NCBI GenBank assembly: GCA_958295905.1 | Contig: OY282382.1 | Location: 1,698,001-1,762,000 of the forward strand | Length of the DNA: 64,000 nucleotides | Source of the DNA: an uncultured Vicinamibacterales bacterium | GTDB taxonomy: Bacteria > Acidobacteriota > Vicinamibacteria > Vicinamibacterales > UBA8438 | Direction of reading: 5' to 3' | Notes under the pieces: model-generated | What the model was told of the DNA's origin: nothing | The model's database searches: none | Seen by the model: only the letters and a program-made list of their open reading frames with translations | Made by a program: the position numbers and the translations under genes | Part shown: one piece after another, positions 26,553 through 36,159 of the stretch | How the letters are laid out: each line of letters begins with the position of its first letter | Numbering within the stretch: position 1 is the first letter of the stretch

Positions 26553-26744
26553 CTGTCGGCGAATCGCGATGCGCGCGCGGGCGCCGGTTCGCCGCGCGCG
26601 TCTCCCAGGCAGGGCGCAATCAGACGGTCGGCCAATCGCGATGCGCGCACGGGATCAGCGGGTCGCCGGCATCCCGGCGGCAGCCCGAGGCGGCGGGTGC
26701 GCGCGAGCCGGACCCGCCCAACCCACCCGGCGGATTCAGGCTAA

Positions 26745-27716
26745 ATGATCGTTACCGTCCTCCTCGCTCTTTCCGGCTCTCTGGTGTTTGGAGTCGTCGA
26801 CCACCTGGGAATCGAGTTGGGTCGGAAGAGCCGCCTGATGACGGTGATGCTTTGGATCTACCTGTTCGCCGTACCCTTCGTGATCGGGTTGGCAGTACTG
26901 GTGGGGGGCGAGCCCACCCTGTTCGACCTGTTGTTGGGCGCCCTTTCGGGGCTGGGTGCGAGCCTGGGGGTCATACAGCTCTACCGCGGTTACACCACCA
27001 AGGGGGTCGCGATCGTCGGGCCGGTAGCGGCGATAACGGGTGCGGTGATCCCGGTAATCGCATCCATGATCTTCGAAGACCCGCCCTCGGTGACCGTCAG
27101 GTTCGGCATACTGGTGGGTGTTGCCGCCGTCTGGATGATCAGCCTCTCTGGACCGGTCGATTTCAGCGAATGGCGCCGTGCCGTCATGCGCTGCATCCGG
27201 CGCGGCGAAGACCGGGCGAATTTTTCCAACCTCTGGAATTGGGTCGCCGTACGGCACGGTCTGGCGGCCGGGGCGCTGCTCGGGCTGCAGATCGCCCTGC
27301 TGGGCATGACCAGTAACGCCTCGGGGATCTGGCCGGTGGTGCCGGGACGGGTGGTATCCGTCGGCGTGGTGGCGTTGGTGATTCTCTTCCGCCGGCCTCG
27401 ACCTCCGTGGAGGTGGTGGACGTTGAGACGGGCCGGCTGGGTCCTGGACGTGGTTCTCCTCGGCCTTCACACCACCAAGTGGCTGAAGAGCATCATGCTG
27501 GGAACGGCTCTGATAGGGTTGGGCTGGTCGGTGAGCATGGGTCTCATCACACTGGCGGCTCAACGGAATATCGCCGTCGCCGGACTGCTCTTCCAGATGA
27601 CGTACGGGTTCACCCTGATATTTCAAGTTCTCTTCGCCGGCGAACGCACCTCCCGCACCCAGGTGGCCGGGTTCGGGCTGGCGGCCGCCGCCCTGGCCAT
27701 CATCATTCTCGGCTGA
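26745..27716 (+). CDS. EamA/DMT-superfamily membrane transporter
   Basis: 323 residues, about ten hydrophobic helices in two similar halves (first MIVTVLLALSGSLVFGVVDH, last GFGLAAAALAIIILG). The first-half end GVAIVGPVAAITGAVIPVIASMIF and the second-half GLLFQMTYGFTLIFQVLFAGERTS have the positions expected of drug/metabolite transporters. Substrate is unknown. It is monocistronic and divergent from the pot operon. Confidence 0.75.
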   Translation: MIVTVLLALSGSLVFGVVDHLGIELGRKSRLMTVMLWIYLFAVPFVIGLAVLVGGEPTLFDLLLGALSGLGASLGVIQLYRGYTTKGVAIVGPVAAITGAVIPVIASMIFEDPPSVTVRFGILVGVAAVWMISLSGPVDFSEWRRAVMRCIRRGEDRANFSNLWNWVAVRHGLAAGALLGLQIALLGMTSNASGIWPVVPGRVVSVGVVALVILFRRPRPPWRWWTLRRAGWVLDVVLLGLHTTKWLKSIMLGTALIGLGWSVSMGLITLAAQRNIAVAGLLFQMTYGFTLIFQVLFAGERTSRTQVAGFGLAAAALAIIILG

Positions 27717-27991
27717 GAAGCGAGTCGGGCGGATATCCGATACGTCGCAATCCGCGTCCGGCGGATGGGATCGGACCGCCTGCCGGGCGGCGGATGAACG
27801 GGACCGCGGGCCGGCGTCGCAATCCGCGTCCGGCGGATGGGATCGGACCGCCGTGCGCCGCCGCCCGACAGGCGGGGTCATGTTCGGGACCCCGGGCTGG
27901 ATGCCTGGTCACGAGCGAATCAAGTCACGGTGAGCGGGGCCGGCGGGTGCCGGCGCAGAATCGCACGTTTGCGAACTTACGAGACGGCGCA
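27717..27991. repeat. Convergent gap with a 38-bp direct repeat
   Basis: GTCGCAATCCGCGTCCGGCG and onward occurs at about 27745-27781 and again at 27814-27852 (38 bases, essentially identical), separated by a partial third copy. No gene is seen. The two flanking genes converge here. Confidence 0.65.
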
Positions 27992-29338
27992 TCAGATGAG
28001 CCCGGTCGTCCAGAGCAGGTAGACCACCACCATCGCGGTGACTCCATTGACCAGGGTGACGCCGCCGTACGACAGCAGGGCCGACTTGAGGGGCATGCGG
28101 GACAGCGACGCGCAGACCCAGAAGTAGCTCGAGTTCACATACTTGATGATCATCGAGCCGGCCGCCCCCGCGAGCATCGTCGCCTCGGGGCTCAGCCCCA
28201 GGGTGTCCATCATCGGGGCGGCGACCGAGGCGGCGGTGATGACCCCGACCGTGGTCGATCCGGTGATCATGTTGCCGGCCACCCCGAGCACGAACGGCAG
28301 GAAGATCGCGGGCAGGCCGGTGGAGGCGACGGCGCCGGCGATGGCGTCGACGGCGGGCGTCTCCCGCAGAATCTGGCTCAGGGCGCCGCCGAGGCCGGTC
28401 ACCATGATGATCATCGCCGAAGCGCGCAGGGCGTCCTCGATCCACTGTCCGGTGCGCGCCTCGGCCTGGTCGGCCCTGGTGTTCCGATAGGCGAGCAGGA
28501 TGCCGATGCCGAGCGCGACGACCGGCCAGCCCAGATAGCGCATGGCGATGTTGACGGGATGGTCTTCGGGCAGCGCGAGGGCGGTCACGCTCTGCCCGGC
28601 GATGAGGGCGAGGGGAATCAGGATCGGGGCGTAGGCGCGCCACGTCGACGGCAGCTCCGACTCGCGTCCCTGCTCGATGAACGACTGTCCGACGAACTCC
28701 CGGGACGGCGGCGACTCGATGCGCGGTCCCGCGAGGCGCGCGTAGACCCACCCCGCCAACGACGCGATCAGGGTGACGATGCCCCCGTACAGGATGACCC
28801 GGCCGATGTCGGCGCCGACGAGGGCGACGGCGGCCAGCGGCCCCGGCGTCGGGGGGACCATGGCGTGGGTAAGTTGCATCGCCCCCACGAGGCCCGTCGC
28901 CATCACGCTCATGTTCAGGCCGCTGTTGAGGGCGGCGGAGTGGACCAGCGGGTTGAGGATGAGATAGCCGACGTCGGAGAAGATGGCGAGACCGATGACG
29001 AATCCGCTCAGCGTGAGGGCCAGCGGCATCCGGGTCTCGCCGACCCACCGGATCATCGAGGCCGTGATCCGTTCGATGCCCCCGGTATGCTTGAGGGCCT
29101 CGGCGAGAATCGACCCGAGCACGATCACCACCGCGATCCCCTGGATGGTCCGGCCGAATCCCTGCTCGAAGGCGTCGATGAACGCCTGGCGGTCGAGGCC
29201 CGGAATCAGCGCGAAGAGCACGATCGGCAAGAGCAGCGCGATGAAGACGTGCCAGTTGAAGCGTGTGATCAGCAGGAAGAGCAGCGCGACCACGGCGACG
29301 AGACCGGCAAGGGCGATGAACGCGCTTTCGGTAATCAT
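27992..29338 (-). CDS. GntP-family gluconate/hydroxy-acid:H+ symporter
   Basis: 448 residues with 12-14 hydrophobic helices. Typical GntP features are seen: GFGRTIQGIAVVIVLGSILAEALKHTGGIERI, HAMVPPTPGPLAAVALVGADIG, and LGGALSQILRETP near the second half. The family imports gluconate, D-serine, fructuronate and related acids with protons. The exact substrate cannot be read from sequence. No sugar-acid catabolic gene is adjacent. ATG 29338 gives a natural membrane N-terminus (MITESAFIALAGLVAVVALLFLL). Confidence 0.88.
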   Translation of the reverse strand: MITESAFIALAGLVAVVALLFLLITRFNWHVFIALLLPIVLFALIPGLDRQAFIDAFEQGFGRTIQGIAVVIVLGSILAEALKHTGGIERITASMIRWVGETRMPLALTLSGFVIGLAIFSDVGYLILNPLVHSAALNSGLNMSVMATGLVGAMQLTHAMVPPTPGPLAAVALVGADIGRVILYGGIVTLIASLAGWVYARLAGPRIESPPSREFVGQSFIEQGRESELPSTWRAYAPILIPLALIAGQSVTALALPEDHPVNIAMRYLGWPVVALGIGILLAYRNTRADQAEARTGQWIEDALRASAMIIMVTGLGGALSQILRETPAVDAIAGAVASTGLPAIFLPFVLGVAGNMITGSTTVGVITAASVAAPMMDTLGLSPEATMLAGAAGSMIIKYVNSSYFWVCASLSRMPLKSALLSYGGVTLVNGVTAMVVVYLLWTTGLI

Positions 29339-29711
29339 GATGTATGGCCCGCCGGGACATCGGGGCTCAGCTCACCGCGCGACCGGCCCGGAGGGAGCTG
29401 CGCCGTTCTGCCGGGGCAGACGCCTGCCCCGGAACCGTGGCCCGATCCTATATCAGTCGGCCGGCGCGTTTCCGCAGATGGAATGCGCGATCGGGAGCGG
29501 GGACGCCCCGTCCCGCGGCGAGGGCTCTCGGAGACCGGCCGCGCGCGGGCGGTCTCCGAGAGAGAGCCCGCTGGGAGAGGCGGCGCGCGAAAAGACCGGC
29601 CGCGCGCGGCCGGCGGCGCCCGTTCCGCAATCTGTCTCGACAGGTCGGTTCGAGACCGGCATGCGCGGCCGGCGGGACCGCGGGCCGGTATGACGGAGAT
29701 GGAACCCGAGC
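29339..29711. other. Divergent gap with a strong hairpin upstream of aspartate kinase
   Basis: No gene. Several near-copies of GACCGGCCGCGCGC and GAGACCGG occur. The most striking is a 13-bp perfect stem (29525-29537 with 29550-29562) and an outer GGG/CCC extension; see the separate entry. The rest is arginine-codon-like GC-rich sequence. Confidence 0.5.
29522..29569 (+). promoter_or_regulatory. Stable hairpin in the leader region of aspartate kinase
   Basis: CTCTCGGAGACCG (29525-29537) pairs perfectly with CGGTCTCCGAGAG (29550-29562) around a 12-base GC-rich loop. The outer GGG at 29522-29524 can pair with CCC at 29567-29569 after a small bulge. It has no T-run, so it is not a standard terminator. 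It lies ~145 bases before the lysC start and could be a leader structure or a palindromic repeat. Confidence 0.4.
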
Positions 29712-31079
29712 ATGATCGTGATGAAGTTCGGCGGCAGCTCGCTCGCGACCAGCGACGCGTTGACCCGGGTCGCCGGTTTGATCGCGGCCCGCGTGCGGCG
29801 GGCGCCGGTGGTCGTCGTGTCGGCGATGGGTCGGACCACGGACCGCCTGGTGGACGCCGTCGATCTCGCGGCCCGCGGCGAGCCGGCGGCCGCCCGGCGG
29901 CGCGTCGCGGCTCTTCGCGACGACCTGCTGGCGGCCGCGGCGCCGGTCCTCGCCGACGTGGCGGGTCTCGAGGGTCTGCTTGACGCGCACTGCGACGAGC
30001 TCGATCGGGCGCTGGCCGAACTGGCCGCGGGGGACGAGCGGGCCCGCCCGCGGTTGACCGACGCGGCGCTCTCGCACGGGGAACGCATCTCCAGCCGGGT
30101 GATGACGCGGCTGCTCCGCCAGCACGGGCTCGACGCGGCGTACGTGGATGCGCGCGACGTGCTGGTGACCGACGACCGGTTCACCGAAGCGGCGCCGCTG
30201 TTCGGGCCGACGAACGAGCGGATTGGACGCCTGGTCCGGCCGCACGGGGCAGCCGGGCGCGTCGTGGTGATGGGCGGGTTCATCGCGCGGACGGCGGACG
30301 GGCGGCCGTCGACCCTGGGCCGCGGCGGCTCCGATTTCAGCGCTTCCATCGTGGGCGCGGGGATCGGGGCCGAGGAGATTCAGATCTGGACCGACGTCGA
30401 CGGCGTCATGACCGCGGACCCCTCGCTGGTCCCCGACGCGCAGCCCCTGCCGCGGCTGTCGTTCGCCGAGGCGTCGGAGCTGGCCTACTTCGGCGGCCGG
30501 GTGCTGCATCCCCGCACCGTGCTGCCCGCCGTCGAAGGGGACATCCCGGTGCGGGTGCTGAACTCGCGGAAGCCGGAGGTCGAAGGCACCCTGATCGTCG
30601 CGGCGTGCCCGCCGTCGGGGCTGACCGTCAAGTCGATCGCGCACAAGGAGGGCATCACCGTCATCGACGTCCGGTCGACGCGCATGCTGATGGCGCACGG
30701 CTTTCTCGCCGCGATCTTCGAGGTCTTCGACCGCCTGCAGACCGCCGTCGACGTCGTGTCGACGTCGGAGGTCGCGGTGTCGCTGACCATCGACCGCACG
30801 GACCGGCTGGCGGACCTCCTGGCCGCGCTGCGGCGCATCGCCGAGGTCCGGCACACCGGAGGCCAGGCCATCGTCTGTCTCGTCGGCGAGGCGATTCGGG
30901 ACACCCCCGGGGTCGCCGCGACCCTCTTCTCGGCGTTGCCGGAGATCAACGTCCGCATGGTGTCGCAGGGCAGCGCCCGCAACAACGTCAGCCTCGTCAT
31001 CGACGAACGGGACGTGCCCGCCGCCGTCCGCGCCCTGCACGCCGCGTTCTTCGACGCGCCGGCGGCGGAGAGCGCGTGA
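29712..31079 (+). CDS. lysC: Aspartate kinase
   Basis: 455 residues. It phosphorylates L-aspartate, the first step towards lysine, threonine, methionine and diaminopimelate. It starts with the kinase signature VMKFGGSSLA, has SHGERISSRVM and GRGGSDFSASIVGAG in the nucleotide/aspartate site, and ends in two ACT domains (ITVIDVRSTRMLMAHGFLAAIFEVFDR; AIVCLVGEAIRDTPGVAATLF and INVRMVSQGSARNNVSLVI) for feedback control. The length fits a monofunctional enzyme, with no homoserine-dehydrogenase part. Monocistronic. Confidence 0.93.
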   Translation: MIVMKFGGSSLATSDALTRVAGLIAARVRRAPVVVVSAMGRTTDRLVDAVDLAARGEPAAARRRVAALRDDLLAAAAPVLADVAGLEGLLDAHCDELDRALAELAAGDERARPRLTDAALSHGERISSRVMTRLLRQHGLDAAYVDARDVLVTDDRFTEAAPLFGPTNERIGRLVRPHGAAGRVVVMGGFIARTADGRPSTLGRGGSDFSASIVGAGIGAEEIQIWTDVDGVMTADPSLVPDAQPLPRLSFAEASELAYFGGRVLHPRTVLPAVEGDIPVRVLNSRKPEVEGTLIVAACPPSGLTVKSIAHKEGITVIDVRSTRMLMAHGFLAAIFEVFDRLQTAVDVVSTSEVAVSLTIDRTDRLADLLAALRRIAEVRHTGGQAIVCLVGEAIRDTPGVAATLFSALPEINVRMVSQGSARNNVSLVIDERDVPAAVRALHAAFFDAPAAESA

Positions 31080-31219
31080 ACGAGCGGGTTCCGGGAAAGC
31101 GGGGTCCCGGCGGTCCGTGTCACGTTGCGTCGGCACCGGCCGCAGTGACGGCGTTGCCTGCCGTTCCGCCCGCCGCCCAACCCTGCCGCCGGGGAGTCCG
31201 CCCCGTATTCCGCAGACTC

Positions 31220-32188
31220 CTACCGCCAGTCGTCGATGACGAAGAGGCCGGCGCGATGATAGCCCGGCTCGTGCGGGCGATGCATGCAGACGCCCTGGAT
31301 GACGGTGCGGAAGCCGGCCGCGCGCAGGGCGCGGTAGGCCTCGACGCGGGCCAGGCTGACCCCGGCATCAAGGTGGGCGAGACCGCGCGATGCGGCCAGG
31401 GACAGGCAGTCGGCCAGCAGCCGCTCGAAGCGCGCGGCCGATCCGGGGCCGGGGCGTACCGCGCCGAACTTCACGTAGCAGCGTCCGGCGCCGGCCTCGG
31501 AGCCGGCGCCGCAGTGGCAGATCGCGAAACCGTCCGGCCGGCCGGGGTCGCCCTGCAACACCGTGTCGCCCAGCGACTGGGCGGCGGCGGCCTGTACCTC
31601 GCGCTCGAGATCCAGTCCGTCGTGGAGCAGGGCGGTCAGGTCCCGGCAGGCGTCGAGCACGGCCGGCCGGTCGGCGGGCGCGACCCCCGAGTACCGCCGC
31701 CCGGCGGCGCGCGCCGGGGCCTCGGACACCGGCCTGGACATGACCGCGGTGAGATAGCGGGGCCAGAACCCGAACTTCTGGTACAGCCCCACATGCTTCG
31801 GGCTGTGGGGGAAGGTGAACAGCCCCGCGTGGGTGACGTTCCAGGCGGTGAACAGGCCGAGCGTCGGTTCGAGCAGGCGCGAGGCCACGCCGCGGTCCCA
31901 ACGGTCCGGGGCGACCGTCAGCGGACCGAAGTAGCCGACGCTGCCCCATCGGGTCGCGAGGTTCGAGCCGACGACCTCGCCGTCGATGACGGCGGCCAGC
32001 GCCGCCGACGGATCCGCCCGCCATCGCGACTGCACGTAGTTGCGGTCCGCCATGAAACGGGCGGGGTCGGCGGCGCCGAGAAACGCGCCGAACGCCTGCC
32101 GCATGATGCGGGTGGCGGCCGGCAAATCCGGCTCGCGGAGCGCCCGCACGTGGATCGCCGGTCTGCCGGTCCGCGGCCCGTCCGTCAT
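31220..32188 (-). CDS. GNAT-family N-acetyltransferase
   Basis: 322 residues. An N-terminal GNAT domain is seen: VRALREPDLPAATRIMRQAFGAF, then DGEVVGSNLATRWGSVGYFGPLTVAPDRWDRGVASRLLEPTLGLF with an R-G-V-A-S acetyl-CoA loop (usual Q/R-x-x-G-x-G/A). A second, degenerate half follows (about 200-310: FAICHCGAGSEAGAGRCYVKFGAVRPG, EAYRALRAAGFRTVIQGVCMHR), so it is a double-GNAT protein. ATG 32188 is fixed by a GGAAGGAGG just upstream. The acceptor is unknown. Confidence 0.82.
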   Translation of the reverse strand: MTDGPRTGRPAIHVRALREPDLPAATRIMRQAFGAFLGAADPARFMADRNYVQSRWRADPSAALAAVIDGEVVGSNLATRWGSVGYFGPLTVAPDRWDRGVASRLLEPTLGLFTAWNVTHAGLFTFPHSPKHVGLYQKFGFWPRYLTAVMSRPVSEAPARAAGRRYSGVAPADRPAVLDACRDLTALLHDGLDLEREVQAAAAQSLGDTVLQGDPGRPDGFAICHCGAGSEAGAGRCYVKFGAVRPGPGSAARFERLLADCLSLAASRGLAHLDAGVSLARVEAYRALRAAGFRTVIQGVCMHRPHEPGYHRAGLFVIDDWR

Positions 32189-32573
32189 CGCCGGCCTCCT
32201 TCCGCCCGGTGGGTTCCGGGTCCCACGATGGTTGTTCATCCGGCGGCGCCGGACCCGCGCGGTGTGAAATCACCGCGCGGCGTGGTGATGGGGCGCCGGC
32301 ACGGGCGGAGCGGAGCGCGCGGGGGGCTGCCGATCATCACTGAGTTCTCTGTAGAATGGGATTAAGGATCGGCGCGGGAATAAACTCCCGGTTTCGCGGC
32401 GCAGTTCGCTTCGGCCGCATCCATGCCGCGCATCCGAAGGAAGTTGTCCTTGCGCGGACCCCAAGTTGCGGTCCATCGTGAAAACCCTGCGCGGCGCCGG
32501 TCGAATGCGGAGCCTCTTGCCGCGCCGGACCATGATGACACCGCGGCCGTCCCAACCGGCGTACGCGTGACCC
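32189..32573. other. Divergent gap between GNAT and acyl-CoA dehydrogenase
   Basis: No gene. A -10-like TAGAAT lies at 32352-32357 on the plus strand without a clear -35. 32437-32462 (GAAGGAAGTTGTCCTTGCGC) is a short repeat shared with 60634-60660. Confidence 0.45.
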
Positions 32574-33749
32574 ATGACCCAGACCAGCCTCCTCCGGCGC
32601 ATGGCCGATTTCGATCTGACCGACACCCAGCGGCAGGTGCGGGCGGCGGTCCGCGAATTCGCAGAACGCGAGATCCTGCCCACCGTCGAGCGGAACGAGA
32701 GGGACGGGCGCTATCCACGGGAGTTGATCGCCCGCCTGGCCCCGTTGGGCTACCTCGCGCCGCTCATTCCCGAAGAGTACGGCGGCTCGTTCAGCGACGT
32801 GGTGACCTACGGCATCGTCTGCGAAGAGCTGGCGCGTGTCGACTGGGTGATCGCCTCGGCGGTGTCGGTCGCCAACTCGCTGGTCGGCAGCTCGATTCTG
32901 CGGTTCGGGACGCCGGCGCAGCGGCAGCGGTGGCTCCCGCCGCTGGCCGCCGGCGGGATCCTGGCGTCGGCCTGCCTCACCGAGCCCGGCGGGGGCACGG
33001 ATCTGGCGTCCCTGCGCACGCGGGCCCGCGCCGCTGACGGCGGCTGGGTGCTGAGCGGCAGCAAGGTCTTCATCTCCCACGCGGCCGAGGCGGGGGTGTT
33101 TCTGGTGCCGGCGACCGTCGATCCCGGGCAGGGACATCGCGGGGTCACCCTGTTTCTCGTCGAGCCGTCGGCGCCGGGCATCGAGATCGCTCCGTTGCCG
33201 ATGCGGACGCTGCAGCGCGACAACATCGCGGAGGTCCACTTCTCGGAGGTCCGGGTGGGCGGCGAAGCGCTCCTGGGCGAGCCGGGCCGCGGGTTCCCGA
33301 TTCTCGGCGCCGCTCTCGACACCGGGCGATTCTCGGTGGCGGCCCGGTGCGTCGGGCAGGCGCAGCGCGCCATCGATCTGACGTTGCCCTATGCCCGCGA
33401 TCGGCGGGCGTTCGGACAGGCGATCGGGGAGTTCCAGATGGTGCAGCAGAAGATCGCCGACATGATCTGCCGAACCGAGGCGGCGCGCGGGCTGGTCTAC
33501 CGGCTCGGCCGGATGAAGGACGCAGGGCTGGATCGGTGCTCGATGGAAGCGTCGATGGCCAAGCTCACCGCGAGCGAGGCCGCCACACAGAACGCGCTCG
33601 ACGCCATCCAGATCTTCGGGGGCTACGGATTCTCGGCGGAGTACGAGGTCGGCCGGCTGCTGCTCGAGGCGAAGACCCTCGAGGTGGGCGAGGGGACCAG
33701 CGAGCTTCATCGCAAGTTGATTGCCGAGTTCAGTCTCGGACTGCGCTGA
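32574..33749 (+). CDS. Acyl-CoA dehydrogenase
   Basis: 391 residues, the normal family length. It oxidises an acyl-CoA to the 2,3-enoyl-CoA with FAD, passing electrons to ETF. The family signatures are present: LTEPGGGTDLASL, the flavin region GSKVFISHA, GRFSVAARCVGQAQRAIDLTLPYARDR, and the active-site region EVGEGTSELHRKLIAEF where the catalytic glutamate is expected. FGGYGFSAEYEVGRLLLEAK completes the FAD/adenine site. ATG 32601 (MADFDLT) is an alternative start closer to the usual family beginning. The chain-length or branched substrate cannot be told. Confidence 0.92.
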   Translation: MTQTSLLRRMADFDLTDTQRQVRAAVREFAEREILPTVERNERDGRYPRELIARLAPLGYLAPLIPEEYGGSFSDVVTYGIVCEELARVDWVIASAVSVANSLVGSSILRFGTPAQRQRWLPPLAAGGILASACLTEPGGGTDLASLRTRARAADGGWVLSGSKVFISHAAEAGVFLVPATVDPGQGHRGVTLFLVEPSAPGIEIAPLPMRTLQRDNIAEVHFSEVRVGGEALLGEPGRGFPILGAALDTGRFSVAARCVGQAQRAIDLTLPYARDRRAFGQAIGEFQMVQQKIADMICRTEAARGLVYRLGRMKDAGLDRCSMEASMAKLTASEAATQNALDAIQIFGGYGFSAEYEVGRLLLEAKTLEVGEGTSELHRKLIAEFSLGLR

Positions 33750-33853
33750 CGTGCGGGCCGGTGGGCCGGCGGGTTGGGTCGCCGCGCTTCCCCGAGGCCG
33801 ATCGAGGTGTTCCCGCGAATATCCGCCCCCGGGATGCGTATGGGTCATCAACA

Positions 33854-34231
33854 ATGCGACACGAGGAGGCAGCAGCGGCTCGGCCGCTCCCACGGACGCC
33901 CGCCCGGGCGGTCCGCGTGGTGCGGCTGTTCCTCCTGACCGTCGCCGCGATACTCGGGTTGGCGGCGGCGGTGGTGCTGCTCGGGCCCGTCTTGGTCAGG
34001 CAGGTCGTCCGACTGTTGAACTTCTCGGTGCAGGGATTCGTCTGGATCGTTGGCGGGCTCGAGCAGGGGCTCGATGCCGGGAGCTTGGTGGCCGAGATCG
34101 CGCGCGCGATCGGCGCGAGCCTGACCACCCCGGAGTTCGGGGGGGGAATCGTCTTCATCGAGATCGTCGGGGTCGCGGCGCTCTACGCGTTGCATCGGTT
34201 GCTGTCGAACGACAGAGGGACGGGGCGATGA
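33854..34231 (+). CDS. Small membrane protein of unknown function
   Basis: 125 residues with two hydrophobic segments (VRLFLLTVAAILGLAAAVVLLGPVLV and IVFIEIVGVAALYALHRLL) joined by an amphipathic stretch. The ATG at 33854 is preceded at a distance by CGAGGAGG. The stop overlaps the next gene by four bases (ATGA), so it is co-translated with the bactofilin-like protein and may be a membrane partner of it. Family not recognised. Confidence 0.6.
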   Translation: MRHEEAAAARPLPRTPARAVRVVRLFLLTVAAILGLAAAVVLLGPVLVRQVVRLLNFSVQGFVWIVGGLEQGLDAGSLVAEIARAIGASLTTPEFGGGIVFIEIVGVAALYALHRLLSNDRGTGR

Positions 34232-35796
34232 TCACGGGTACCGTCGGACAGGGCGCACGGCCGCTCGCCTCACGGGTTCTGACCCTCGGCGTGCTGACGG
34301 TGGGAGCGCCGCTGTTCGCGCAGCCTCCCGGGCCGGAGGGATTGCGGGACGAGGTCGACGCCCAGTACCGGGTGACCGAGACCAGCGGCGGAATCGGGCT
34401 CCTGCCGCGCAACGACGATCGGGGCGTCGCGTTGATCGAGCTCCGGGGCGAGGCGGTCTACGTGGATGGCGAAGGCCCGTTGAGCGTGCAGCGGCTCACT
34501 GACGAGTTCGGTGCGGATGCCGCCCCGCTGCTCCGGTTGCGGCTTCTCGACGTTCCGGTGCAGCGATCCGTTCTGGGGTTGCCGTTGCGCACCGGGGACA
34601 CCGCGGCCGGGGATACCGCGCCCGGCGTCGCCGCGGCGGTCGACACGGCGGACGCCGGGACCGCTGCCGACGGGGCGGCGGCCGATGCTGCGGTTGCCGA
34701 TACCGCCGTGGCCGAGGAAGCTGCCAACGCTCCGCCCCCCCCCGCGGCGCCGGCCGTCGCTGAAGCGCCGCCCCTCCCCCCCGCGGCGCCGGCCGTCGCT
34801 GAAGCGCCGCCCCTCCCCCCCGCGGTACCGGATTCGGAGCCGCAGCGCCGCACGGTGCGTCGCAACATCGTGCGGTTCGGCGGCGACGTGCACGTCCCCG
34901 TCGATGAACGGCTGGTCGGCGACGTGGTCCTCATCGGCGGCCGCCTCCGCGTGGACGGTGAGGTCACTCGAGAGGTCACGGTGATCGGCGGGTCGGCGGA
35001 GTTCGGACCCGAGGCGGTGGCCCGACGCGAGGTCACGATTGTCGGCGGCGGCGTGACGCGGCATCCCGGCGCCCGTTTCGATCGCGGCCTGAACGAAGTG
35101 AGCTTCAACGGCTTCGATTTCGACCTGAGCGGTCTAAGCGGCCGGCGGTTCCGCTGGCTGCGCCCGCCGACGCCGATGCTGTACCGCTCGAGCGATTTGA
35201 TGGGGACGTTCATCCGGTTCGCGTTTCTCGGCCTGCTGGGGTCGGTGGTGCTGCTGGTCGCGTCCGGCAGCACGCGCCGCGTGGCGGAGCGGGTGACCCG
35301 CGAGCCGGTCAAGGCCGGCATGGTCGGCTTTCTCGCCCAGCTTCTGTTTCTACCCCTGCTGATCATCGGCACGGTGGTTCTCGTCGTCACCCTCATCGGG
35401 ATTCCGCTGCTGGCGCTGGTGCCGGTGGTCTGCGTGGCGGCCCTGGTGGTTCTCGTGCTTGGATTCACCGGCGCCGTCCAGTTGGTCAGCCGCGTGTTGG
35501 CCCGGGGCGAGCGGTCCGATTTCGTGTTGTTCTGGGTCGGTCTGGTGCTGTTGATGACCCCCGCGCTGTTCGGCGACGCGCTGGGTCTGATAGGGGGGCC
35601 GTTTCGCCTGTTCGCGGTGATTCTGGGGGTGACCGGATTCGTCGTCGAGTACCTGGCCTGGACCGCCGGTTCCGGCGCCGTCATTCTGAACTGGTTCGGC
35701 GGCGTGGCGGCTCCCGCCGGAGGCGGGTCGATTCCGCCTCCGGTTCAGCCTCAAGCGCCGCCGGCGTCCCTGCCCCCGGCCGGGGAGCCGGACTGA
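34228..35796 (+). CDS. Membrane protein with bactofilin-like beta-repeat domain
   Basis: 522 residues in four parts. A signal/anchor (VLTLGVLTVGAPLFAQPPG) is followed by a short globular domain (RGVALIELRGEAVYVDGEG) and a low-complexity Ala/Pro linker with an in-frame duplicated unit (AAPAVAEAPPLPP twice). Next comes a right-handed-helix-like region (FGGDVHVPVDERLVGDVVLIGGRLRVDGEVTREVTVIGGSAEF) as in bactofilins. The C-terminal half has about five membrane helices (FLAQLLFLPLLIIGTVVLVV and others). This layout is common in Acidobacteriota and may shape or sense the cell envelope, which is an inference. Overlaps the preceding small membrane protein. Confidence 0.7.
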   Translation: MITGTVGQGARPLASRVLTLGVLTVGAPLFAQPPGPEGLRDEVDAQYRVTETSGGIGLLPRNDDRGVALIELRGEAVYVDGEGPLSVQRLTDEFGADAAPLLRLRLLDVPVQRSVLGLPLRTGDTAAGDTAPGVAAAVDTADAGTAADGAAADAAVADTAVAEEAANAPPPPAAPAVAEAPPLPPAAPAVAEAPPLPPAVPDSEPQRRTVRRNIVRFGGDVHVPVDERLVGDVVLIGGRLRVDGEVTREVTVIGGSAEFGPEAVARREVTIVGGGVTRHPGARFDRGLNEVSFNGFDFDLSGLSGRRFRWLRPPTPMLYRSSDLMGTFIRFAFLGLLGSVVLLVASGSTRRVAERVTREPVKAGMVGFLAQLLFLPLLIIGTVVLVVTLIGIPLLALVPVVCVAALVVLVLGFTGAVQLVSRVLARGERSDFVLFWVGLVLLMTPALFGDALGLIGGPFRLFAVILGVTGFVVEYLAWTAGSGAVILNWFGGVAAPAGGGSIPPPVQPQAPPASLPPAGEPD

Positions 35797-36046
35797 CCCC
35801 GGCTGCGGGCGACCCTGACCGCCCGGGAGCTCCGGGGCAAGAGAACCGCCGCATTCGATCGGCGACAGATCCCGCGTGGATCCGCGCTACCCGCGCCCCA
35901 AGCAGTCCGTGGCAGAAGTTGTGCCGCCTCCGGCCGGGGCCGTATTCGGCCTAATCACTAACGCTGGCCATCCTCGCCGTAGAAGGGCGCGGATTCCTGG
36001 AGGGTTGGTTGGGCGGCAATCGGAGCCGCAGGCGGCGATTTCCGGG
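35797..36046. repeat. Repeat-rich gap before the MITE
   Basis: 35990-36046 matches, inverted, 22-75 at the window start, in both cases directly beside a MITE end. It includes GGGTTGGTTGGGCGGCAAT. No gene is seen. Confidence 0.6.
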
Positions 36047-36159
36047 CTGGGAGTCTGCGCCGCAGGAAATCAGCTACCACATATAGTGGAGTTGAAGGTC
36101 TGCAACTACTATATACAGCGTCTAATCGTGCCTAATCGTTCCACGGCGCAGACTCCCAG
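36047..36159. mobile_element. MITE, complete copy (113 bp, CTGGGAGTCTGCGCCG termini)
   Basis: Perfect inverted termini CTGGGAGTCTGCGCCG and CGGCGCAGACTCCCAG enclose about 80 bases of AT-richer sequence that includes ATATAGT.GA-type stretches and a possible stem. It is related to the copies at 48704-48814 and 50016-50126 and the partial one at 1-19. It has no coding capacity. The internal sequence has diverged more than the ends. Confidence 0.85.

Noticed and set aside
29339-29711. Lysine riboswitch before aspartate kinase
   Set aside because: The region lacks the conserved long multi-helix L-box pattern; only one hairpin is evident.
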